Shown: positions 43,198-52,331 of the stretch, piece after piece
Layout: every line of letters begins with the position of its first letter
Position numbering within the stretch: position 1 is the first letter of the stretch
Assembly: GCA_965223825.1 (NCBI GenBank)
Contig: OZ245018.1
Coordinates: 2,914,001-2,978,000 of the forward strand
Direction of reading: 5' to 3'
Source of the DNA: CAJXQU01 sp965223825
GTDB taxonomy: Bacteria; Pseudomonadota; Gammaproteobacteria; CAJXQU01
DNA length: 64,000 nucleotides
Notes under the pieces: model-generated
What the model saw: only the letters and a program-made list of their open reading frames with translations
Told to the model about the DNA's origin: nothing
Databases searched by the model: none
Made by a program: the position numbers and the translations under genes

Positions 43198-43814
43198 TGT
43201 CTCAAACGTCTCCCCACCGAACATTCAAAATTGGATTAACAGGTGGAATTGGAGTCGGAAAAACCGCTGTGTGTACCTGCTTTGAAAAACGTGGCGTACC
43301 GATCATCGACGCTGATCTGATCGCCCGAGAGATTGTCCAACCCGGGCAAATTGCCCTGCAAGAAATCGTCGATCTTTTCGGAAAAAATATTCTTTTAGAT
43401 GATCAATCTCTGAATCGTGCGCAACTACGCGACATTATTTTTAACAACCCTGAAGCACGCGCATCACTGGAATTAATCACACATCCTCGTATCATACAGC
43501 GTATGCGATCACTGGCTGAAGCCACCACAACTTCGTACTGTATTCTTTGCATTCCGTTACTGTTTGAAACCGGTCTGGAGAAAGAAGTCGATCGAATTCT
43601 AGTGGTGGATGTTCCTGAGTCCATCCAAATTGATCGTGTCATGCAGCGCGATAATGTGAATCATGATCAGGCGCTTGCGATCTTAAAAACGCAACTAAAT
43701 CGAGAATTACGCCTCTCACAAGCTGATGATGTCATCGAAAACAACCACACCTTTGCTGAATTGGATAATGACGTTGCTACACTCCATACGAAATATTTGG
43801 AGCTTTGTGCATGA
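43197..43814 (+). CDS. coaE: Dephospho-CoA kinase CoaE
   Basis: A 205-residue kinase catalysing the last step of CoA synthesis, phosphorylation of dephospho-CoA. It begins with a GTG sharing a base with the pilD stop. The P-loop GLTGGIGVGKTAVC (about 13-26) is followed by DADLIAREIV and the lid region HPRIIQRMRSL. It overlaps zapD by 4 nt. The pilD-coaE-zapD-yacG order is a familiar gammaproteobacterial arrangement. Confidence 0.96.
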   Translation: MSQTSPHRTFKIGLTGGIGVGKTAVCTCFEKRGVPIIDADLIAREIVQPGQIALQEIVDLFGKNILLDDQSLNRAQLRDIIFNNPEARASLELITHPRIIQRMRSLAEATTTSYCILCIPLLFETGLEKEVDRILVVDVPESIQIDRVMQRDNVNHDQALAILKTQLNRELRLSQADDVIENNHTFAELDNDVATLHTKYLELCA

Positions 43815-44617
43815 GCGCTGAAGAAACACAAAGCAACCTGTTTGAAGATATCGCTGACAAAGCGATTTACGAGCTACCGATCACAGAACGTATTCGGAAT
43901 TTCTTACGCCTCGAATTTCTATTTGAACAAGTCCAGTACGGCTTGGACAAGTCGTCCGAGTGGGATTCGCGACAAAGTATTCTCAGCTTGATCGAAATTT
44001 CCGATCTCGTTGGTCGTGTCGATATCAAAGGGGAAATCTGTAAAGAACTCGATCGTCATATCAATCTGCTTGAACCGCTTCAACGTAATCCACAAGTGGA
44101 TGCGGATGTACTTTCCTCCATGCTCGGCCGTTTACGTGACAGTCAGACTCTTGTCCATCAAGCTGCGTATCATCCTGGTCACGCGTTGCGTCATGATGAG
44201 CTGATCAACTCTATTCGTCAGCGGGTTTCAATTGCTGGCGGGACATGTAGTTTTGATCTACCGGCTTATCATCACTGGTTAAATCGCAGCACCAGCGAAA
44301 GAAAATTTCAATTTGGCCGTTGGGCACACGATCTTGAATATCTAAAAAATGCTATTCAATTGGTTCTACTGCTTCTACGCACGGGCGCAGCGGTGACAGC
44401 AGAATCAGCAGATGAAGGTTTTTTCTCAATGACCTTTGAATCCAACCGCTCTATCCAGCTCGTACGGATTTTATTGCCTATTGGGGTAAGTTATTTTCCT
44501 GAGGTGAGTGGCGGACGTCATCGTTTTTCTGTGCGATTTTTAGAGCAACCAAGTACGCAAGAACGGCCTGCTCAGATCAGACGTCAACTCGATTTTGAAT
44601 TACAAATTTGCCAATAA
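43811..44617 (+). CDS. zapD: Cell division protein ZapD
   Basis: A 268-residue FtsZ-bundling protein. The ATG at 43811, overlapping the coaE stop with a GGAG site, is preferred to a GTG at 43805. Family features are IYELPITERIRNFLRLEFLFEQ at the N-terminus, FDLPAYHHWL and HRFSVRFLEQ near the end. It cross-links FtsZ filaments at the septum. The yacG ATG follows immediately after its stop. Confidence 0.95.
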   Translation: MSAEETQSNLFEDIADKAIYELPITERIRNFLRLEFLFEQVQYGLDKSSEWDSRQSILSLIEISDLVGRVDIKGEICKELDRHINLLEPLQRNPQVDADVLSSMLGRLRDSQTLVHQAAYHPGHALRHDELINSIRQRVSIAGGTCSFDLPAYHHWLNRSTSERKFQFGRWAHDLEYLKNAIQLVLLLLRTGAAVTAESADEGFFSMTFESNRSIQLVRILLPIGVSYFPEVSGGRHRFSVRFLEQPSTQERPAQIRRQLDFELQICQ

Positions 44618-44830
44618 ATGATGCGTTGCCCTACCTGTAAGAAAACAATTCCCGAAAGCACCCCGCCAACTGCGTGGCGGCCATTTTGCTCCGAACGCTG
44701 TAAACTGATTGATTTCGGGCATTGGGCCAGCGAGCGGCATAGTATTCCAGGCGAGCCGGCAAACCTTTTTGATGATCCAGAAGCAGTGGATTTTAATTCC
44801 TCGGATTTAAACGATCCTTTCTCACACTAA
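44618..44830 (+). CDS. yacG: DNA gyrase inhibitor YacG
   Basis: A 70-residue zinc protein with CPTCKK (about 4-9) and FCSERCKLIDFGHWASE, four Cys ligands in all. The family binds GyrB and inhibits gyrase in E. coli. The ATG directly abuts the zapD stop; a second Met follows at codon 2. It is the last gene before the convergent Nudix/ThiE gene. The acidic tail (LFDDPEAVDFNSSDLND) is normal. Confidence 0.94.
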   Translation: MMRCPTCKKTIPESTPPTAWRPFCSERCKLIDFGHWASERHSIPGEPANLFDDPEAVDFNSSDLNDPFSH

Positions 44831-44865
44831 GTTTATTTCAGTTTTATAAAACCTAGCAATTCGTA

Positions 44866-45828
44866 TTAACGACTGGGCCAACCTGATCGCAATATCGCAA
44901 TACCTTGTCCACCGTAAAACCAGGCATTATTCTTCAAGCCAGCGTGCATCCCTCCAAGCGCGTAGACAGGAATATTGACTTGGTCAACCCATTCCGCAAA
45001 TAACGGCCAGCCAAGTGGAATCACATCCGGGTGCGATAATGTTTTTTCAACCGGCGATAAAACGGCAAAATCTGCCCCTACTTTTTCAGCGCGCTTTAAT
45101 TCATTGAGATCGTGACAAGACACAGCAAATAGTTGCTCTTGATCTACGGGGCGCTGTTCACAGTATTGGAGTTGGTGCCGCGTCAAATGCAGACCATCAA
45201 CAAGACTAATTAATGGATCATCAAGTTGTGTATTCAGCAATAATCGTGTCGAATATTGAGCGCAAATATCGCGTACTTTCGGTACTAATTGAGTGAATTG
45301 ATCGGGTGGTAAATCATGTCCACGCAACTGCAACATTTCACAGCCAGATCGACAACATTTTTCGAGTTCGGCTAGAAAAACAGCTTCGCTGGAGTTACTG
45401 GGATCGGGCGTGATCTGATAAACGTCAGGTAAGTTGAGTGCGGTAAGAATGGGTTTATCCGCCGCAGGCATGGCCAAAGTGTCTAGCATTGAATTCACAT
45501 GCCAAGCGATTTCTTGCCCTTCACAACCTCTCGCCTCTCCGGTGAATTGCATGACTCGCCATGTATCCAAGAGCACACTTTTTTCTGAGTAGTGGTGTGT
45601 AATGCGGATTAGCGGTCTAGCGGTGGAAATAGTGATTCCAATTTCCTCAAGACATTCCCGCTGCAACGCGTGAAAAACGTTCTCGCCATTTTCGACTTTA
45701 CCACCGGGAAATTCCCACAAACCGGCTAGGTGCTTGCCTTGCTGTCTTCTTGCGACAAGCGTGCGAGCCTGAGCGTCCTCAATAATCGCAACCGCGACAT
45801 GGACTAACTTAGGTTCGGTACTCCGCAT
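44866..45828 (-). CDS. Nudix hydrolase (MutT)-ThiE fusion protein
   Basis: A 320-residue protein, started at the ATG at 45828, which places it over the last 20 nt of argJ; upstream Met codons are also in frame. The N-terminal Nudix box is GGKVENGENVFHALQRECLEEIG (glycine, Glu and REC-EE pattern), suggesting 8-oxo-dGTP clean-up. The C-terminal half is a thiamine-phosphate-synthase-like domain (CEMLQLRGHDLP, then DGLHLTRHQLQ and PVYALGGM). This MutT-ThiE fusion is common beside argJ or secA in gammaproteobacteria. Whether the ThiE half is catalytic is unclear. Confidence 0.92.
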   Translation of the reverse strand: MRSTEPKLVHVAVAIIEDAQARTLVARRQQGKHLAGLWEFPGGKVENGENVFHALQRECLEEIGITISTARPLIRITHHYSEKSVLLDTWRVMQFTGEARGCEGQEIAWHVNSMLDTLAMPAADKPILTALNLPDVYQITPDPSNSSEAVFLAELEKCCRSGCEMLQLRGHDLPPDQFTQLVPKVRDICAQYSTRLLLNTQLDDPLISLVDGLHLTRHQLQYCEQRPVDQEQLFAVSCHDLNELKRAEKVGADFAVLSPVEKTLSHPDVIPLGWPLFAEWVDQVNIPVYALGGMHAGLKNNAWFYGGQGIAILRSGWPSR

Positions 45829-46978
45829 TGATTCGCACATAGTCATAGGAAAAGTCACACGTCCAAATCGTTTCGCTGAAATCACCGCGCGCAAGATCGA
45901 CATTAATCGTGATCTCACTCTGCGCCATGACCTCAGCACCTTGTGCTTCGGTATAGGCTGGATCAGGCTCGCCCTTGGTGATCAGGCGATGTTGATCGAG
46001 TTGAATGGAAATTGCAGAAATATCTAAATTTGCCACGCCCGCACGGCCAATCGCCGCAAGTATGCGTCCCCAGTTTGGATCCGAAGCAAAAAATGCCGTT
46101 TTCACTAACGGCGAATGGGCAATGGTGTAGGCGACGTCCAATGCCTCTTGTTGACTTGTTGCACCTGAAATTTTAATACTGATAAATTTCGTTGCACCTT
46201 CGCCGTCTTTTACGATCGCCTGTGCAAGCTCCGTGCAGACCTCATCGAGCGCCGTCTGGAAAACTTCGCTTTCAGCAGGGTCAACTTTTACATTCGATTT
46301 ACCCGTCGCGATCAATACGCATGCATCATTGGTTGATGTATCGCCATCGATCGATATTCGGTTAAAACTTTTATTCGTTGACGTGATTAACGCGGCATCG
46401 AGCTGCTCAGCGTCGATTTCAGCATCTGTCGCGATAAAGGCGAGCATCGTTGCCATGTCGGGACGAATCATCCCTGCACCTTTTGCAATACCCCTAATTG
46501 CAACGGCTTGCCCGTTGATCGTGATCTCACGCGAGCACATCTTTGGGCGTGTATCCGTCGTCATGATCGCGTTTGCTGCGACTTGCCAGTCTGATTGTAA
46601 ATTTTGGAATGCGTGTGGGATACCTGACTCGAAGCAAGCTACTTTGAGCTGTTCTCCGATAACGCCGGTCGAAAAAGGTAAAACTTGATCTGAATGACAG
46701 CCAGCTAAATCAGCGACAATCTCGCAGGTGCGTTGCGCATTCTGCATACCCAATTGGCCCGTACCTGCATTTGCATTTCCCGCATTGATCAGCAAATACC
46801 GCGGTTGTGTTTTCGCTAATGCATTTTTCGCAAGCGTTACTGGCGCAGCACAGAAAGCATTTTTTGTGAACACGGCTGCAACGCGTGACCCTTCACTGAT
46901 CTCAAAGAGGGTTAAATCATCAATTTTTTTTTTACGTATTCCTGCGTATGTCGTGCCTAACCGAATCCCTTCGATCAT
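45809..46978 (-). CDS. argJ: Bifunctional glutamate N-acetyltransferase ArgJ
   Basis: A 389-residue ornithine/glutamate acetyltransferase. The ATG at 46978 overlaps the secA stop (ATGA); a longer frame exists. Autocleavage occurs within MATMLAF (Thr becomes the nucleophile), preceded by AKGAGMIRPD. DGDTSTNDACV and the C-terminal FSYDYVRINAEYRT are typical. It transfers acetyl from acetylornithine to glutamate in arginine synthesis. The KKK near residue 18 is encoded by a long A run on this strand, a potential slippage site. Confidence 0.96.
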   Translation of the reverse strand: MIEGIRLGTTYAGIRKKKIDDLTLFEISEGSRVAAVFTKNAFCAAPVTLAKNALAKTQPRYLLINAGNANAGTGQLGMQNAQRTCEIVADLAGCHSDQVLPFSTGVIGEQLKVACFESGIPHAFQNLQSDWQVAANAIMTTDTRPKMCSREITINGQAVAIRGIAKGAGMIRPDMATMLAFIATDAEIDAEQLDAALITSTNKSFNRISIDGDTSTNDACVLIATGKSNVKVDPAESEVFQTALDEVCTELAQAIVKDGEGATKFISIKISGATSQQEALDVAYTIAHSPLVKTAFFASDPNWGRILAAIGRAGVANLDISAISIQLDQHRLITKGEPDPAYTEAQGAEVMAQSEITINVDLARGDFSETIWTCDFSYDYVRINAEYRT

Positions 46979-49701
46979 GATAACTGGCCATGACACTGTT
47001 TGTATTTTTTACCTGAGCCACATGGGCATGGTTCGTTTCGGCCAACTTTGCGTTCCGTGCGAACGAAGGTTTCTGCTTGTGTGTTTCGTGCAGCTTGCTC
47101 GTCGTGACCTGTGACGTCATCAACCAGTGGATTATCTGCTGCGTCATGCTGATACTGTACCGCTTGCGCTTGTGCTTCACGTTGGCGCTGCTGTTCCATT
47201 GCCTCAACGTCTTCTTCCGCGCGGACTTTCACCTGAGAAAGTAGCATCATGACTTCGCGTTTAATGTTTTCCAACAATTCCGTGAACATCTCGAAAGATT
47301 CACGTTTATATTCTTGCTTCGGATTTTTTTGCGCCATGCTGCGCAGATGGATTCCTTGTCGTAAATAATCCATCGATGCGAGATGCTCTTTCCAATGATT
47401 GTCGAGCACTTGCAACATTACTGCTTTTTCGAAGTGACGCATGGTGCTCTCGCCGACCTGCGTTTCTTTATCCCGATATGCCTCAAGGTGTGCACTATCA
47501 ATTTTCTCACGAAGGCCTGTTTCTGTTAGATCATGGTCGTCATCCAGCCATTGTTGGATTGGAAGTTCCAGATCGAATTGTGTTTTTAATGTCTCTGTTA
47601 AGCCTTCAATATCCCAGCTTTCATCAAGGCTCTCTGGAATTATAAACTCATCAATCACATCACTTAACACATCTACGCGAATTGATTCGATTGTTTCAGA
47701 AACATCTTCTACATCCATCAATTCATGGCGCTGTTCGTAGATCACTTTTCGTTGATCGTTCGCTACGTCGTCAAACTCCAACAACTGTTTGCGAATATCA
47801 AAGTTGCGGCCTTCCACCTTACGCTGTGCGTTCTCGATCGCTCGTGATACCCACGGGTGTTCGATAGCTTCACCTTCTTCCATGCCAAGCTTTTGCATTA
47901 AACCAGCAACACGGTCAGAGGCAAAAATACGCATCAAATTATCTTCTAATGACAGATAAAACCGGCTCGATCCCGGATCACCTTGACGGCCTGATCGGCC
48001 CCGCAGCTGATTATCGATACGACGTGACTCATGACGTTCTGTGCCGATGATATGCAATCCACCCGAAGCTAATACTTGATCATGTCGCGCTTGCCATTGT
48101 GCTTTAAGTTCATCAGCATCGGTCGTTTCATCTGTTTCTAGTTGATGGCCGCCCAATACAATATCTGTTCCTCGACCTGCCATATTGGTTGCGATAGTAA
48201 TGCTTCCTGGGCTACCCGCTTGAGCTACAATTTGTGCTTCTTTTTCATGAAATTTTGCATTTAAGACTTCGTGCTCAATCTTCGCTTCATTCAGCAAATT
48301 TGAAAGATATTCAGAAGATTCAATCGAGGCTGTACCGACTAGTACAGGCTGCTTGCGTGCATGACAATCTTTGATATCGTCAATAATTGCCGCGTATTTT
48401 TCTTCTTGTGTTAGGTAAACCAAATCCCCTTTATCATCGCGTTGCATATCACGATGCGTAGGCATGACGATGACTTCTAAACTATAAATTGATTGAAACT
48501 CAAACGCTTCTGTATCCGCCGTGCCCGTCATACCAGAGAGCTTGTTGTATAAGCGGAAATAGTTCTGAAATGTGATTGAGGCTAGCGTTTGGTTCTCGCT
48601 TTGAATCGTTGCACCTTCTTTCGCTTCAACGGCTTGATGTAAACCTTCTGACCAGCGACGCCCGGGCATTGTTCGCCCGGTAAATTCATCGACGATCACA
48701 ACTTGGTTGTCTTGAACGATGTAATCAACATCTTTCTGAAACATGCGATGCGCGCGCAGTGCGGCACTAATGTGATGCATTAAGTTAATATTCGCCGTGT
48801 CATAAAGACTCTCGCCTTCTGCAAGTAAACCCGCTTCACTCAATAAGATTTCGACGGTCTCATGGCCTTGCTCTGTAAGGTGAACCTGACGCGCCTTTTC
48901 ATCTACAGCAAAATCACCCGGACCATCTTCTTCCTCTTGCTTAACCAGCTTAGGGATTAACTTGTCAATCTGTTGATAAAGTTCAGTTTTGTCGCTTGTC
49001 GGACCAGAGATAATCAATGGCGTTCTTGCTTCATCGATCAGGATCGAATCGACTTCATCGACGATCGCAAAGTTTAGATCGCGCTGTACACGTTCTTCCT
49101 TTGAGAAGGCCATATTGTCACGTAAATAATCGAAGCCGAATTCATTGTTCGTTCCGTAGGTAATATCCGAGGCATATGCAGCTTTTCGTTCTTCTTTGTC
49201 AAGATTCGCAACGATCACGCCGGTGGTTAAGCCAAGAAAACCATAGAGTTTTCCCATCCACTCAGCATCACGCTTCGCGAGATAATCATTTACTGTGACG
49301 ACGTGAACACCTTTTCCAGAGAGTGCATTTAGATAGGCCGCCAGCGTTGCGACTAAGGTTTTACCTTCACCAGTTCGCATTTCAGCAATTTTGCCATCGT
49401 TCAGCACCATCCCACCGATTAGCTGCACATCGAAATGCCGCATACCCATGACGCGTTTACCCGCTTCACGTACCACCGCGAATGCCTCGGGGAGTAGTTC
49501 CTCGAGCGTTTCGCCGGCTTCGTAACGATCTCGAAATGCTTGTGTCTTCGCTTGAAGATCCGTATCAGAAAGCGCCGCAATGTCCTCTTCTAATCCATTA
49601 ATGAATGAAGCGGACTTAGTGAGTTTTTTGAGAACTCGTTGATTACGACTACCAAAGATGCGGCTCATGAAGCCGCCGAATGAAAACCCGGAATTTGACA
49701 T
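46975..49701 (-). CDS. secA: Preprotein translocase ATPase SecA
   Basis: A 908-residue motor of the Sec translocon. Walker A is MRTGEGKTLVATLAAYLNAL, Walker B with DEVDSILIDEART, and the helicase-like motif GRGTDIVLGG follows. The C-terminal zinc domain is CPCGSGKKYKQCHG. Length is normal. It overlaps argJ by 4 nt. No ribosome binding site or secM-like arrest gene is evident upstream; the gene before it encodes an M23 peptidase, 88 nt away. Confidence 0.98.
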   Translation of the reverse strand: MSNSGFSFGGFMSRIFGSRNQRVLKKLTKSASFINGLEEDIAALSDTDLQAKTQAFRDRYEAGETLEELLPEAFAVVREAGKRVMGMRHFDVQLIGGMVLNDGKIAEMRTGEGKTLVATLAAYLNALSGKGVHVVTVNDYLAKRDAEWMGKLYGFLGLTTGVIVANLDKEERKAAYASDITYGTNNEFGFDYLRDNMAFSKEERVQRDLNFAIVDEVDSILIDEARTPLIISGPTSDKTELYQQIDKLIPKLVKQEEEDGPGDFAVDEKARQVHLTEQGHETVEILLSEAGLLAEGESLYDTANINLMHHISAALRAHRMFQKDVDYIVQDNQVVIVDEFTGRTMPGRRWSEGLHQAVEAKEGATIQSENQTLASITFQNYFRLYNKLSGMTGTADTEAFEFQSIYSLEVIVMPTHRDMQRDDKGDLVYLTQEEKYAAIIDDIKDCHARKQPVLVGTASIESSEYLSNLLNEAKIEHEVLNAKFHEKEAQIVAQAGSPGSITIATNMAGRGTDIVLGGHQLETDETTDADELKAQWQARHDQVLASGGLHIIGTERHESRRIDNQLRGRSGRQGDPGSSRFYLSLEDNLMRIFASDRVAGLMQKLGMEEGEAIEHPWVSRAIENAQRKVEGRNFDIRKQLLEFDDVANDQRKVIYEQRHELMDVEDVSETIESIRVDVLSDVIDEFIIPESLDESWDIEGLTETLKTQFDLELPIQQWLDDDHDLTETGLREKIDSAHLEAYRDKETQVGESTMRHFEKAVMLQVLDNHWKEHLASMDYLRQGIHLRSMAQKNPKQEYKRESFEMFTELLENIKREVMMLLSQVKVRAEEDVEAMEQQRQREAQAQAVQYQHDAADNPLVDDVTGHDEQAARNTQAETFVRTERKVGRNEPCPCGSGKKYKQCHGQLS

Positions 49702-49789
49702 GTGTTTGAGGTGTGAATCCTACAATAGAAAGCGTGTGTCGCTAGAAATATTACGTAACAATATAGAGATACTTATGTCTGATGCTGCT

Positions 49790-50737
49790 TCAGCCGATTG
49801 GTTCCAGATAAGGTTTTGGATCGACCAGCTTACCGTTCTGCTCAACTTCGAAATGCACATGAGGCCCAGTAGAACGACCTGTTGATCCCATCAAACCAAT
49901 CGTTTGTCCTTTCTCGACTCGATCACCAATCTCAACCAAATTCTTTGCGTTGTGCGCATAGCGAGTAACATAACCATGACCATGATCAACTTCGACAACA
50001 TTACCATAGCCTCTTTGTTTACCGGACCAAGTAACAACACCCGTACCAACAGATTTCACCTCAGTGCCTTCAGCTCCTGCTAGATCAATCCCTTTATGGT
50101 AATCATGTTTCCCTGTCATCGGGTCAGTCCGCTTGCCGTAGTTAGAAGAAACCCAACCTTCGCTGACCGGATTGCCAGACGGAACAGCGGCCAATTCGAG
50201 CTTGTTGAAAAGCATCATAGAATCAACAACGGTTAAGTGTTGCTCACGCTCCACGATCTGTTCAGACAGACTCTCTAACGATTCTATGAAATCTGGAACG
50301 AGTAACTCTCGTTGCAAATGCGATTCCTGAGTACCACCAACGGCTGGTAATTGTTCGAAATCAAATTCGTCTGAGGAAAGCCCTGCGATTCGAGTCAGGC
50401 GTGACCCCAATGCTTCTAAGCGGGTCACTTTTGCTTGTAAAAACCCGAGGCGCATCGCTAAGGCATTCAAATTCTCTTGTGCATCATCGACGGCGGCGTC
50501 AACCTGCATTTGTTGTTCGGATAGTTTTTCGCTTAAGGACTGACTAATGTAAAGCTCTTGTTCTGCTGCATTTGCTAAATGTACATTCGCAACATCAGAT
50601 GATCCGAGGCGAAAGCCGATGTATGTCGATGTTGCTACTAATGCCAGCGCCAGCAAGATTGTTAGAAACACGATTTTCCAACCAACGCTGTGGCGAGAAA
50701 AATGCCCCCTCGTATTATCAGTAATGAGTATCTGCAT
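49790..50737 (-). CDS. M23-family (LytM-type) peptidoglycan endopeptidase-like protein
   Basis: A 315-residue protein with an N-terminal anchor (IVFLTILLALALVATSTYIG, about 23-42), a coiled-coil region (about 65-170) and an M23 domain with GKHDYHKGIDLAG and GRSTGPHVHFEVEQNG. The first HxxxD His and the HxH motif are present, so it may be an active metallopeptidase. It stands between secA and lpxC, a place where gammaproteobacteria often carry such a gene; it probably acts on peptidoglycan. AAGGG precedes the ATG. Confidence 0.92.
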   Translation of the reverse strand: MQILITDNTRGHFSRHSVGWKIVFLTILLALALVATSTYIGFRLGSSDVANVHLANAAEQELYISQSLSEKLSEQQMQVDAAVDDAQENLNALAMRLGFLQAKVTRLEALGSRLTRIAGLSSDEFDFEQLPAVGGTQESHLQRELLVPDFIESLESLSEQIVEREQHLTVVDSMMLFNKLELAAVPSGNPVSEGWVSSNYGKRTDPMTGKHDYHKGIDLAGAEGTEVKSVGTGVVTWSGKQRGYGNVVEVDHGHGYVTRYAHNAKNLVEIGDRVEKGQTIGLMGSTGRSTGPHVHFEVEQNGKLVDPKPYLEPIG

Positions 50738-50772
50738 TTTAATTATCCCTTATCACTTTATAATGATCAGGT

Positions 50773-51225
50773 ATGTCATCACACCAACATAAAAATCTTT
50801 CTGCGTTTTTAAAAAACCGACAGATCAACGATCTGCTTAAACACGCAAACAAATTAAAGGTGGCTGACACCCTGCTTCAGCGTTATCTACCTGTCCCCTT
50901 GGCAGGTCATGTGCATGTTGGCAATATCAAAGATAACACGTTGATTTTGCTAACAGATTCTGCAGCTCTATCGACTAGGCTGCAATTTATAACTACCGAA
51001 GTACTTGATTATATGCGAAATACAGGTGGCTTGGCGATGCTAGATCGCATTAAAGTTCGAACTAAATTTACACCGAGCAAGAAAATCCTGCAAAAACGTT
51101 CCGCAAATAAACTTTCTGAAGCAAACGCCGAATTACTCAACTCCGTAGCGATGAATATCGGCGATGAGCGTCTCGAAGCGGCGCTCATGCAGATCGCAAA
51201 AAATCGCAAACCTGCTGAAGAATAA
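50773..51225 (+). CDS. dciA: DciA/DUF721-family protein
   Basis: A 150-residue protein of the DUF721 family. In bacteria lacking DnaC or DnaI, DciA assists loading of DnaB helicase at the origin. It has KHANKLKVADTLLQRYLPVP and VGNIKDNTLILLTDSAALST as the KH-like core, then a basic linker (FTPSKKILQKRSANKLS) and a helical tail. It is the only plus-strand gene among the dcw-linked block and is divergent from the M23 gene. Confidence 0.88.
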   Translation: MSSHQHKNLSAFLKNRQINDLLKHANKLKVADTLLQRYLPVPLAGHVHVGNIKDNTLILLTDSAALSTRLQFITTEVLDYMRNTGGLAMLDRIKVRTKFTPSKKILQKRSANKLSEANAELLNSVAMNIGDERLEAALMQIAKNRKPAEE

Positions 51226-51263
51226 TCAACACGCGCAATTTTAATTTCTACTACCGAGCGTAG

Positions 51264-52175
51264 TTAGCTAGTTGGAAGGGCCTGTAAAAATGAAATTGGA
51301 GCCGTGCTCTTATCTTCATAAGTTACTAACTCCCAAGCAGACTCGTCTGCTAACAAGGCGCGCAGCAATCGGTTGTTTAATGCGTGACCGGATTTGTGCC
51401 CTTCAAATGCACCTATAAGACTATGTCCGAGTAAGTACAAATCACCGATCGCATCCAAAATCTTATGCTTAACGAACTCATCGTCATAGCGTAAGCCATC
51501 TTCGTTTAAGACGCGGTAATCATCCACCACGACTGCGTTATTCAGGCTGCCACCGAGGACTAAATTTTTAGCTCTAAGCGCTTCTGTATCCCGCAGAAAA
51601 CCGAACGTACGTGCACGTGATACTTCTTTTACAAATGATGTACTTGAGAAATCAATTGAGGCGAATTTGCTGCTCTCTTCAAAGAAGGGGTGATCAAACT
51701 CAATCGCAAACGATACTTTGAAGCCTTCAAATGGCTCAAACATCGCCCACTTATTGCCATCTTCGACCTTGATAGGACGTTTTATCTTAATAAATTGTTT
51801 TGCAGCAGATTGTTCTTCAATGCCCGCTGATTGGATCAGAAACACAAAAGGACCAGCACTACCATCCATGATCGGCACTTCAGGCGCACTCACGTCAACA
51901 TAGGCATTATCAATACCTAGGCCAGCAAAAGCGGATAATAAATGTTCAACCGTTGAGATCGTTGCATCGCCATGTGCAAGACTTGTCGATAACATGGTGT
52001 CACCGACATTTTCAGCATGCGCTACTATTTCTACCTCGGGGTCGAGGTCCACCCGCCGGAAAATAATCCCCGTATTGATCGGAGCTGGCCTCAATGTGAG
52101 ATAGACCTTTTCACCGGTGTGCAGACCGACGCCTGTGGCGCGGATAATGTTTTTAAGCGTGCATTGCCTGATCAT
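51264..52175 (-). CDS. lpxC: UDP-3-O-acyl-N-acetylglucosamine deacetylase LpxC
   Basis: A 303-residue zinc enzyme for the first committed step of lipid A synthesis. Motifs are STVEHLLSAFAGLGIDNAYV (zinc His), FVKHKILDAIGDLYLLGHSL (His and Asp ligands) and GHKSGHALNNRLLRALL (catalytic His). It follows ftsZ but is separated from it by a terminator, so it likely has its own promoter, of which TTGACA-like sequence upstream is a weak candidate. Confidence 0.97.
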   Translation of the reverse strand: MIRQCTLKNIIRATGVGLHTGEKVYLTLRPAPINTGIIFRRVDLDPEVEIVAHAENVGDTMLSTSLAHGDATISTVEHLLSAFAGLGIDNAYVDVSAPEVPIMDGSAGPFVFLIQSAGIEEQSAAKQFIKIKRPIKVEDGNKWAMFEPFEGFKVSFAIEFDHPFFEESSKFASIDFSSTSFVKEVSRARTFGFLRDTEALRAKNLVLGGSLNNAVVVDDYRVLNEDGLRYDDEFVKHKILDAIGDLYLLGHSLIGAFEGHKSGHALNNRLLRALLADESAWELVTYEDKSTAPISFLQALPTS

Positions 52176-52251
52176 TCTTCAACGATTACCTGTCAAGTGT
52201 TTGACTAATTATTACAATTTGAAGCCATCATATCACAGCCCTAAACAACCA

Positions 52252-52290
52252 CAAAAACACTGTAAGAAGCCCATCCCGGACTCCTTACAG
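52252..52290 (-). terminator. Terminator between ftsZ and lpxC
   Basis: On the minus strand CTGTAAG and CTTACAG form a 7-bp stem around a 17-nt loop, followed by TGTTTTTG. It lies about 40 nt past the ftsZ stop and should at least partly end the dcw transcript before lpxC. Confidence 0.65.
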
Positions 52291-52331
52291 TTTCAAAGCG
52301 ATGTTTTAGGGTAAACGTCTCTCTAACTCTC

